6,443 nt of DNA, from contig CAYWYB010000311.1 of NCBI GenBank assembly GCA_964462145.1, positions 1 to 6,443 on the forward strand, read 5' to 3'. Below are positions 1 to 5,135 of this stretch, piece after piece. The position numbers were made by a program, and so were the translations under genes. Position 1 is the stretch's first letter; each line of letters starts with the position of its first letter. The stretch is from GCA-2731375 sp964462145. Lineage in GTDB: Bacteria > Pseudomonadota > Alphaproteobacteria > GCA-2731375. The notes beneath the pieces are model-generated. The model saw nothing but the letters and a program-made list of their open reading frames with translations. It had not been told where the DNA came from and did not search any database.

Positions 1-2
1 TG

Positions 3-614
3 GTCTGTCAGGGCGATGTCTCGAAGGACGAGGATTGTCGCCGCATCGTTGCCGAAACAGTGGCGAAATGGGGCCGCGTAGACGGCCTGATGAACAATGC
101 CGGCACCACGCAGTTGGTGGCGGACGGTAATCTGGACAGCCTCTCAGCCGACGATTTCCTGCATATCTATTCCGTCAACGTGGTCGGCGCCTATCAGATG
201 ACACGCGCCGTGGCCCCACACATGAAGGCCCGGGGCCGCGGCAGCGTGGTCAACACATCCTCCATCGCCGGCGTCATGGGCATCGGCAGTTCCGTCGCCT
301 ATGCCGCCTCGAAAGGCGCGATGAACACCATGACATTGTCGTTGGCCCGCTTGCTGGCGCCCGAGATCCGCGTCAACGCCATCGCACCGGGTTTCATCAC
401 GGGGCGGTGGTGGCTGGATAAGCTGGGCCAGGAAGGTTACGACAAAATGGTCGCGGGGGTGGAGTCATCCGTGCCCCTGAATCATGCCGGCACGCCCGAG
501 GACATGGCGGAAGCGGCATTGTTTCTGCTGACCAACAGCGCCAATATCACCGGCGAAATCCTGCTTTCCGACGGCGGCCATCACCTCGGCGGCGCGCCGC
601 TTGTCGCACGCTAA
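3..614 (+). CDS. SDR family NAD(P)-dependent oxidoreductase, 3' part (5' end outside window)
   Basis: This is the C-terminal 203 residues of a classical short-chain dehydrogenase/reductase, a cytosolic NAD(P)(H)-dependent oxidoreductase of unknown substrate. The reading frame is open back to base 3, so the gene starts outside the window and the GTG at 60 is internal. Visible landmarks are the NNAG motif (93-104), a catalytic Ser in NTSSIAG (Ser codon 261), and the YxxxK pair as YAASK (Tyr 300-302, Lys 312-314). Ser and Tyr are 13 residues apart, as is usual. After these come the R-V-N-A-I-A-P-G segment and the C-terminal ITGEILLSDGG strand typical of FabG-like members. About 50 N-terminal residues, including the TGxxxGxG cofactor loop, are missing from view. 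It is followed after 30 bases by the CMD-family gene on the same strand. The family is certain from sequence; the substrate cannot be told. Confidence 0.93.
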   Translation, partial: VCQGDVSKDEDCRRIVAETVAKWGRVDGLMNNAGTTQLVADGNLDSLSADDFLHIYSVNVVGAYQMTRAVAPHMKARGRGSVVNTSSIAGVMGIGSSVAYAASKGAMNTMTLSLARLLAPEIRVNAIAPGFITGRWWLDKLGQEGYDKMVAGVESSVPLNHAGTPEDMAEAALFLLTNSANITGEILLSDGGHHLGGAPLVAR

Positions 615-644
615 TAGAAACTTTTAGATAGGAAACCCATCGCA

Positions 645-1172
645 ATGGCACGTATCGATTATTCCGCCACCGACCACCTCAGCGACCGCGGCAAGACGAT
701 CATGGAGCGGCTGAACCACAAGAATATCTTCCGCATGCTCTCGCACTCGGAATCCCACCTGGTCAACTATTGCCGCCTGGGCAATGTGATCCGCGATCAT
801 GGCAAGCTGGACGCCTGCCTGCGCGAACTGGCGATCACCCGCGTCGGTATTCTGCTGGGCGCCGAATACGAAGTCATCGCGCACAAGAACATCGGCCGCC
901 GGGTCGGCATCCCCGAGGCGCAGATCGAGGCCTTGGAAGAAGGCTCGAAAAGCGACGCCTTTAACGAGGTGGAAAAGGCGGTGCTGGATTATACCGATGA
1001 TCTGGTGGACAACGCCAACCCCGGCGCCGGCGCGGGCGAGACCTTCGAACGGGTGGCGGCGCACCTGGATGCGGAGGAAATGGTCGAACTGACTATCGCC
1101 ATTACTTTTTATATCATGACGTCGAAGTTCCTGATCACCTTCGGCATCGACCTAGAACCAGCGGCTAGCTAA
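645..1172 (+). CDS. Carboxymuconolactone decarboxylase (CMD)/AhpD-like family protein
   Basis: A 175-residue all-helical protein of the CMD/AhpD-like superfamily, whose members are small decarboxylases or peroxidase-like proteins acting in the cytosol. The diagnostic block is residues 58-92: LRELAITRVG, then AEYE and His80, then an RRVGIP segment. This matches the E-Y-x-x-x-H pattern of the gamma-CMD branch. There is no CxxC, so the thiol chemistry of true AhpD is not expected; only Cys43 and Cys58 are present and they are far apart. The ATG at 645 has an AGGAAA ribosome site at 630-635, nine bases upstream. The neighbouring SDR suggests a shared catabolic step on a small organic acid or lactone, but this is inference. 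The exact reaction is unknown; many proteins of this type are annotated only by family. Confidence 0.85.
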   Translation: MARIDYSATDHLSDRGKTIMERLNHKNIFRMLSHSESHLVNYCRLGNVIRDHGKLDACLRELAITRVGILLGAEYEVIAHKNIGRRVGIPEAQIEALEEGSKSDAFNEVEKAVLDYTDDLVDNANPGAGAGETFERVAAHLDAEEMVELTIAITFYIMTSKFLITFGIDLEPAAS

Positions 1173-1178
1173 GGGGGG
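1171..1178 (+). promoter_or_regulatory. Shine-Dalgarno sequence placed for an ATT start at 1187
   Basis: AAGGGGGG overlaps the TAA stop of the CMD-family gene and lies 8 bases before an ATT codon. No ATG or GTG lies in the usual window downstream in the membrane-protein frame, and an in-frame TGA at 1181-1183 excludes an earlier start. This site is the main reason for choosing 1187 rather than the TTG at 1238, which has no purine-rich site at the right distance. Confidence 0.55.
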
Positions 1179-1186
1179 CCTGAACC

Positions 1187-1420
1187 ATTTCCGAGCGCGA
1201 TTACGGCCCGACCACCAGCCTGCTGAAACGGCGCCTTTTGGGTATGGTGGGCCTGGCCATGGTTCTTGGCCTGGTCACCGGCATGGTCGTGCTGTTTGAT
1301 TCGTCGACCGCCAGGGGTGCGGAGGCGCCGCCCAGCCCCTGGCTCTTTGTCATGGTCTCCGCCCTGGTGGTCTCGGTGCTGCTGATCGGCCACCGCTTGG
1401 GAAACCGAAAGGATAAGTAA
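1187..1420 (+). CDS. Small two-helix membrane protein, apparent ATT start
   Basis: I do not recognise a family. From the ATT at 1187 the product has 77 residues. It starts with a polar segment (S-E-R-D-Y-G-P-T-T), then positively charged K14-R15-R16, a hydrophobic helix at about 17-37, a short Pro/Ala-rich loop (38-51), a second hydrophobic helix at about 52-68, and a basic tail (H-R-L-G-N-R-K-D-K). The basic residues at both ends predict a hairpin with both termini in the cytoplasm. Starting at the TTG at 1238 instead gives 60 residues and removes the flanking charges and the first residue of the helix, which looks less natural. The stop overlaps the deformylase ATG by one base (TAATG), which implies translational coupling. 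ATT is a very rare start; a one-base change from ATG or a sequencing error would explain it equally well. Confidence 0.6.
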   Translation: MSERDYGPTTSLLKRRLLGMVGLAMVLGLVTGMVVLFDSSTARGAEAPPSPWLFVMVSALVVSVLLIGHRLGNRKDK

Positions 1421-2028
1421 TGGCTATTCGTAAAGTCGCCGCGATGGGCAATCCCATTTTGTACAAGATCGCGGAGCCCGTGGCCGACCCCACCGATCCG
1501 GAGATTGCCCGCCTGGCGGCGGATATGAAGGATACCTTGATCGACATTGGCGGCTCCGGCATCGCGGCGCCGCAGGTGTTCGAAAGTCTGCGCCTGGTGG
1601 TCTACCGTTTCAGCGCGCGGCTGGACGACAATGTGGAGGAATTGGCCGACCCCTGGGTGACCCTGGTCAACCCGGTACTGACCCCTGTTGGCGATGAGAT
1701 GATTTCCGGCTGGGAGCGTTGTCTTTCCATTCCCGGATTGCACGGCAAGGTACCGCGCCATAAATCCCTCAGCATGAGCTATCATGATCTGTCGGGGACG
1801 GAGATCACGGTGGAGGCCAGCGGCGCCCTGGCCACACTTTTGCAGCATGAATGCGATCATCTGGACGGCATTCTCTATCCCATGCAGATGCCTGATATAT
1901 CCAAGCTGGAATTCAACGCCGAACCGGGGCATCTGGCCCAGGACATAGCCGACGGCGTCAAGGTCTGGCCGGTGTTGCGTGATCTGGTCGATGCCTGGCC
2001 GGGGCGCGAACTATGGTTCGAGGGGTAG
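1420..2028 (+). CDS. def: Peptide deformylase (motif II Gly replaced by Arg)
   Basis: A 202-residue peptide deformylase, the metal-dependent hydrolase that removes the formyl group from the N-terminal Met of nascent proteins. All three family motifs are present in order. Motif I is GSGIAAPQ (45-52). Motif II is W-E-R-C-L-S (98-103) with metal ligand Cys101. Motif III is HECDH (143-147), giving two metal-binding His and the catalytic Glu144. Motif II is normally E-G-C-L-S; here the Gly is Arg (CGT at 1717-1719, one base from GGT). The protein has a C-terminal extension of about 45 residues after motif III. The start follows AAAGGA (1408-1413) by six bases and overlaps the previous stop. No methionyl-tRNA formyltransferase gene (fmt) lies next to it, so this may be an accessory paralogue rather than the housekeeping copy; that is inference. 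Confidence 0.93.
   Translation: MAIRKVAAMGNPILYKIAEPVADPTDPEIARLAADMKDTLIDIGGSGIAAPQVFESLRLVVYRFSARLDDNVEELADPWVTLVNPVLTPVGDEMISGWERCLSIPGLHGKVPRHKSLSMSYHDLSGTEITVEASGALATLLQHECDHLDGILYPMQMPDISKLEFNAEPGHLAQDIADGVKVWPVLRDLVDAWPGRELWFEG
2021..2025 (+). promoter_or_regulatory. Shine-Dalgarno sequence deciding the methyltransferase start
   Basis: AGGGG at the very end of the deformylase gene lies 8 bases before the ATG at 2034. The alternative in-frame ATG at 2013 has no site at a fitting distance and would overlap the deformylase by 16 bases, so 2034 is preferred. Confidence 0.55.
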
Positions 2029-2033
2029 AGCAG

Positions 2034-2675
2034 ATGCCAGGTGAAGATGATCATGGTTGGCTGAAACAAGGCAGTACGTCGAGCGGAGACGTGGCGAAAA
2101 GCTACGATGATTGGGCCCCCACCTATAACGAGACCCTGGTGGATTGGGACTACCGCGCACCAGGCGATGCCGCCCGCCTGCTGGGGGCCACTGTCGCACC
2201 AGAGGCAACGATATTGGATGCCGGCTGCGGCACCGGCCTGACCGGCGCGGCGCTGAAAGCGGCGGGATTTTCCGGCCCCATCGATGGCACCGATATCTCG
2301 CAAGCATCCCTGGACGAGGCCGGGGCGCATGGCGTCTATCGGCACCTGTTCCAGGCCAACATGCAGAACCTGCCCCTGGACATAGCCGACAATAGTTACG
2401 ATGGCCTGATCTGCATCGGTGTCCTGACCTATATTCCCGACAGCGACGGCGTGCTGCGGGAATTTGCCCGCATGGTCCGCCCGGGCGGCACCGTCGTGGT
2501 CAGCCAGCGCGATGATCTGTTTCAGGAACGCGCCTTCGCCGAGACAATCCAGGCCCTGGTAGCGGCGGGCATCTACAAGGACACGAACATAACGGAGCCG
2601 CGGCCCTATTTACCCGGCAACCCGGATTTCGGCACGGAGATCAAAGTGATCTTCGCCGCCCTGACCGTGGCTTAA
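2034..2675 (+). CDS. Class I SAM-dependent methyltransferase, METTL27-like
   Basis: A 213-residue Rossmann-fold methyltransferase that should transfer a methyl group from S-adenosylmethionine to an unknown acceptor in the cytosol. Residues 24-43 (YDDWAPTYNE then YRAP) form the N-terminal lid that I recall from the METTL27/WBSCR27 family. Motif I is LDAGCGTG (61-68). The acidic residue that binds the SAM ribose is probably Asp87 in GTDIS. Motif IV lies at about 122-131 (YDGLICIGVL). The RMVRPGG turn followed by strand VVVS (147-157) completes the core. No DNA- or RNA-recognition domain is visible. An ATG at 2013 would add seven residues, but the ribosome site favours 2034. It starts 5 bases after the deformylase stop, and its own stop overlaps the ribosome site of the next gene. 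Fold is certain; the substrate is unknown. Confidence 0.88.
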   Translation: MPGEDDHGWLKQGSTSSGDVAKSYDDWAPTYNETLVDWDYRAPGDAARLLGATVAPEATILDAGCGTGLTGAALKAAGFSGPIDGTDISQASLDEAGAHGVYRHLFQANMQNLPLDIADNSYDGLICIGVLTYIPDSDGVLREFARMVRPGGTVVVSQRDDLFQERAFAETIQALVAAGIYKDTNITEPRPYLPGNPDFGTEIKVIFAALTVA

Positions 2676-2687
2676 GGAGAAACAACG

Positions 2688-3557
2688 ATGACGGATTGGA
2701 GTGGCCGCGCCCTGGTCAATACGGAGTGGCTGGCGGCACATCTTGATGATGACGATCTGCGCATCGTCGATGCCTCGGTCGTGATGACGCGCACCGATGA
2801 GGGCGCCTGGAAGCCCAGCAGCGGCCGCGGCACTTTCGAGGCGGGACACATCCCCGGCGCGCAGTTCATCGATCTGTTGACTGAAGTGCAGGACAAAGCC
2901 AGCGGCCTGAATTTCACCCTGCCCGGCGCGGATGATTTCGCCCGGGACATGGCCGCGAGAGGCATTGGCGATGAACATATGGTCGTCGTCTACGCCACCG
3001 CCGTGCCTTGGTGGGCGACGCGGTTCTGGTGGATGTTGCGGGCCAACGGCCATGCCAAGGTCGCCGTGCTGGATGGCGGCCTGGATAAATGGCGCAAGGA
3101 AGGTAGAGCGGTCAGCACGGAGGCGCCGGTCTATCCCAGCGCCGATTTCACGGCAAAACGGCGCCCCGAATTGATCGCGGAGAAGGGCGATGTGCAAGCC
3201 ATGCTTGCCGGCCAAAGCGGCGCGGTCATCAACGCCCTTTCGCCGCAATTATTCACGGGCGAAAGCGATCTTGGCTACGGACGGCCGGGCCGTATAGCCG
3301 GCAGCGTCCTATTGTCGTCGTTGGGCCTGATCGATCAGGACAGCGGCACCTATCTGCCGGATGAGGCACTGCGCCAAGCCGTTCAAGATGGCTTGGGAGA
3401 TTTTGGCGGCGAGGCTATCTGTTATTGCGGCGGCGGCATCGCAGCCACCATGGATGCCCTGGTGCTGGATCTGTTGGGCCATGACAAGGTCTCGGTCTAT
3501 GACGCCTCGCTTCAGGAATGGGCCGCCGACGAGAGCTTGCCCATGGAGACAGGTTGA
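2688..3557 (+). CDS. sseA: Tandem-rhodanese sulfurtransferase (SseA/3-mercaptopyruvate sulfurtransferase-like)
   Basis: A 289-residue sulfurtransferase with two rhodanese domains, moving sulfane sulfur from a thiol donor (3-mercaptopyruvate or thiosulfate) to an acceptor. The N-terminal domain (about 8-140) has GHIPGAQFID and the VLDGGLDKW block but no catalytic Cys. The C-terminal domain (about 160-285) carries Cys247 in the loop CGGGIAA, closer to the CGSGVTA of mercaptopyruvate enzymes than to the CRKGVT of thiosulfate enzymes. In SseA and its human homologue two Arg near an R-F and a P-R-x-G element bind substrate. Here the first is Leu188 (L-F) and the second is probably Arg199. AAGGAG (2674-2679) lies 8 bases before the ATG. 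There is no signal peptide, so it is cytosolic. It is the last gene of the + strand run. The domain call is certain; the sseA symbol is tentative. Confidence 0.88.
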   Translation: MTDWSGRALVNTEWLAAHLDDDDLRIVDASVVMTRTDEGAWKPSSGRGTFEAGHIPGAQFIDLLTEVQDKASGLNFTLPGADDFARDMAARGIGDEHMVVVYATAVPWWATRFWWMLRANGHAKVAVLDGGLDKWRKEGRAVSTEAPVYPSADFTAKRRPELIAEKGDVQAMLAGQSGAVINALSPQLFTGESDLGYGRPGRIAGSVLLSSLGLIDQDSGTYLPDEALRQAVQDGLGDFGGEAICYCGGGIAATMDALVLDLLGHDKVSVYDASLQEWAADESLPMETG

Positions 3558-3573
3558 TGGGCGGCGGAGAGAT

Positions 3574-4002
3574 CTAGAATTTCCTGTCCGCGTTCCAGGT
3601 CCCCGGCACATTTCCCACCAACAAACGGTTGATGACGCCTTCGCCATCTTCGAGGGGCAGAATTATCCGATCCCAACTGGTCGTGTGCACTCTTGGCGGT
3701 GGCACGTGGCGGGAAAACATGTAACCGGATTGCAGGACGCAAGCACGGTAGGAGGCGATAAAGAACTGCTCCAAGGGGCGCAGCGCCAGTTCGGATAGGA
3801 GCCTTCCCGTGGCATCAAAACCCGACCGTTGCGCGATTGCGGTGCCGTAAACACGATAGCGATAATCCCAAGCATCATCCTCTACATCCAACAGCATCAC
3901 ATAGCCAAGCGCGGCCCGCATTTCCAATGGATCCACTTTACTTGCCAGAGGCAGTGTCTTGCCACGCGGCAGCTCGCTCCAATAGGTCAACAAGACCTGC
4001 AA
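3574..4002 (-). CDS. PAS_5-type (PF07310-like) small PAS domain protein, 5' end uncertain
   Basis: A single-domain protein resembling the alphaproteobacterial PAS_5 family, small PAS proteins usually of unknown ligand and partner. Family features are the helix ending T-Y-W-S-E-L, the conserved LP then DP (Pro18, Asp24-Pro25), the YVMLLDVE strand (34-41), YRYRVYGTAI (47-56), an FDATGRLL turn, and a closing I-L-P-L strand. No output domain follows. The listed start is a TTG at 4002 (142 residues), the first recognised start codon, but the frame is open and plausible upstream to about 4041 (D-L-D-E-E-V-L precedes it), with only ATA (4041) and ATC (4044) as near-start codons. A well-placed ATG at 4039 is one frame off. 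Base composition is lower in GC than neighbours (29 of 60 in 3841-3900, against 41 of 60 in 3001-3060). It converges on the sulfurtransferase gene with a 16-base gap. Confidence 0.75.
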   Translation of the reverse strand: MQVLLTYWSELPRGKTLPLASKVDPLEMRAALGYVMLLDVEDDAWDYRYRVYGTAIAQRSGFDATGRLLSELALRPLEQFFIASYRACVLQSGYMFSRHVPPPRVHTTSWDRIILPLEDGEGVINRLLVGNVPGTWNADRKF

Positions 4003-4046
4003 GACTTCTTCATCCAGGTCCGATGAGGCCGGTGACCATATGATTT

Positions 4047-4052
4047 CCCTCC
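4047..4052 (-). promoter_or_regulatory. Possible Shine-Dalgarno sequence of the PAS protein
   Basis: On the - strand GGAGGG lies 7 bases before an ATG (4039-4037) and 5 before an in-frame ATA (4041-4039). The ATG frame ends after nine codons, whereas the PAS frame is the one containing ATA. The same bases read on the + strand as Pro-Ser in the racemase-like frame, so this could be a chance match. Confidence 0.3.
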
Positions 4053-4085
4053 GGCGCCGAGGTCACGCCGGAAACTTTACAGAAA

Positions 4086-4652
4086 ATGGAACGCGACCTG
4101 CCCCGCGCGGCATCGTTGCTGCCCGCCGCCGGCGCACTGGACGTGGTGGCCTATGCCTGCACTTCCGGGGCAACAATCATCGGGCCGGATAAAGTCGCCG
4201 GCGCCATCCAGACGGCGCATCCCAAAGCCAAGACCACCGATCCCCTCAGCGCGGTCATCGCCGCCTGCCGCCAACTTGGCATCAAGCGGCTGGGCGTCGT
4301 CAGCCCCTATGTGGCCGAGGTCTGCGCGGCCATGAACGACCTGCTGGAACAAAGCGGTTTGACCATCGCCGCCTTCGGCTCGTTTGAACAGAGCGAGGAA
4401 GCAGCCGTGGCCCGCATTGCCCCCCAATCCGTGTACGATGCGGTCTGCGCCGTGGGCCGCGACGATGATGTGGATGCCGTCTTCGCATCCTGCACAAATC
4501 TTCGAACCTTCGAGGTCATTGACCGGGCCGAAGCAGCCATCGGCAAACCGGTCATCACCTCCAACCAGGCCCTTGCCTGGCACATGCTGAAACTCGCCGA
4601 TGCTCTGACAAGCATCAAAGGCCCGGGAAGACTATTCAAGGACGGCGCCTAA
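4086..4652 (+). CDS. Asp/Glu racemase superfamily protein (maleate isomerase/EutA-like), 5'-truncated, possible pseudogene
   Basis: The frame encodes most of a cofactor-independent enzyme of the Asp/Glu racemase superfamily, in the branch holding maleate isomerase, arylmalonate decarboxylase and EutA. The two catalytic Cys are present: Cys25 in ACTSG and Cys136 in ASCTN, 111 residues apart, near the family spacing. The segment FGSFEQSEE (97-105) and the C-terminal SNQALAWHML block fit EutA-like members. The first Cys normally lies near residue 74-76, so about 50 residues are absent before it when counted from this ATG. The frame stays family-like upstream of 4086 (P-S-G-A-E-V-T-P-E-T-L-Q-K, from 4047) to an in-frame TGA at 4041-4043, and beyond that I find no N-terminal homology, including the early Pro/Asn active-site strand. 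Only a weak GGAAA (4070-4074) precedes the ATG. It is probably inactive, though an internal start could still make protein. Confidence 0.8.
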   Translation: MERDLPRAASLLPAAGALDVVAYACTSGATIIGPDKVAGAIQTAHPKAKTTDPLSAVIAACRQLGIKRLGVVSPYVAEVCAAMNDLLEQSGLTIAAFGSFEQSEEAAVARIAPQSVYDAVCAVGRDDDVDAVFASCTNLRTFEVIDRAEAAIGKPVITSNQALAWHMLKLADALTSIKGPGRLFKDGA

Positions 4653-5122
4653 ATCTCCTTCGCCGCCGCCAGGACGGCTTCGGCATGGCCCTTGACCTTC
4701 ACCTTGCGCCAGACCTTGGCGATCTTGCCCTTGGCATCGATCAGAAAGGTCGAGCGTTCTATCCCCATGTAGCTGCGGCCATAGTTCTTCTTTTCCACCC
4801 AGACGCCGTATTTTTCACAGATGGCGCCATCCTCGTCCGCGGCCAGGGTGATGCGCAAATCATGCTTGTCGGCGAACTTGTCATGCTTGGCCACGCTGTC
4901 CTTGGAGACGCCAACCACGGCGATGCCATTGGCGGAGAACTTCCGCTTCAGTTCGGTAAAATCCTTGGCCTCGGTGGTACAGCCGGGCGTGTCATCCCTG
5001 GGATAGAAATACAACACTGCCTTTTTACCCTTCAGATCCTTCAAGGCAATCGCGCCGCCGCTGCCGCCGCTCTTTCCCGTGGCCGCCTTGAAAGCCGGCG
5101 CCCTGTCCCCCACATCAACCAT
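4649..5122 (-). CDS. bcp: Peroxiredoxin, Bcp/PrxQ family (thioredoxin-dependent thiol peroxidase)
   Basis: A 157-residue cytosolic thiol peroxidase that reduces hydrogen peroxide and organic peroxides. The strand VLYFYPRDD leads into the active-site loop TPGCTTEAKDF with peroxidatic Cys48. The catalytic Thr is Thr45 and the conserved Arg is Arg123 in IERSTFLID. Many Bcp proteins have a resolving Cys five residues after the peroxidatic one; here that position is Lys53. The only other Cys is Cys102 (A-I-C-E-K-Y), so the enzyme is either 1-Cys type or uses another thiol. A Gly/Ser-rich insertion (16-23) follows the first strand. The ATG is preceded by GGGGAG (5131-5136) at 8 bases. It lies 13 bases after the hydantoinase gene on the same strand and overlaps the convergent racemase-like gene by 4 bases. 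Confidence 0.95.
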   Translation of the reverse strand: MVDVGDRAPAFKAATGKSGGSGGAIALKDLKGKKAVLYFYPRDDTPGCTTEAKDFTELKRKFSANGIAVVGVSKDSVAKHDKFADKHDLRITLAADEDGAICEKYGVWVEKKNYGRSYMGIERSTFLIDAKGKIAKVWRKVKVKGHAEAVLAAAKEI

Positions 5123-5135
5123 TCGTCACTCTCCC

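Noticed and set aside
1201..1932. Open frame of 243 codons on the - strand opposite the membrane protein and deformylase
   Set aside because: It lies opposite a deformylase with all motifs, has low-complexity His/Arg/Gly-rich composition and no recognisable domain; it is a by-product of high-GC codon use.
1940..2392. Shared 13-base string GGACATAGCCGAC in the deformylase and methyltransferase genes
   Set aside because: Both copies encode D-I-A-D in frame within unrelated proteins; there is no further similarity around them, so it is chance.
3558..3573. Possible terminator between the converging sulfurtransferase and PAS genes
   Set aside because: The gap is 16 bases with only a short AGATCT palindrome and no stem followed by a T run on either strand.
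4037..4039. ATG on the - strand at 4039 as the PAS start
   Set aside because: It has a good ribosome site, but its frame ends after nine codons; it works only if a one-base frameshift is assumed, so it is not used as the annotated start.
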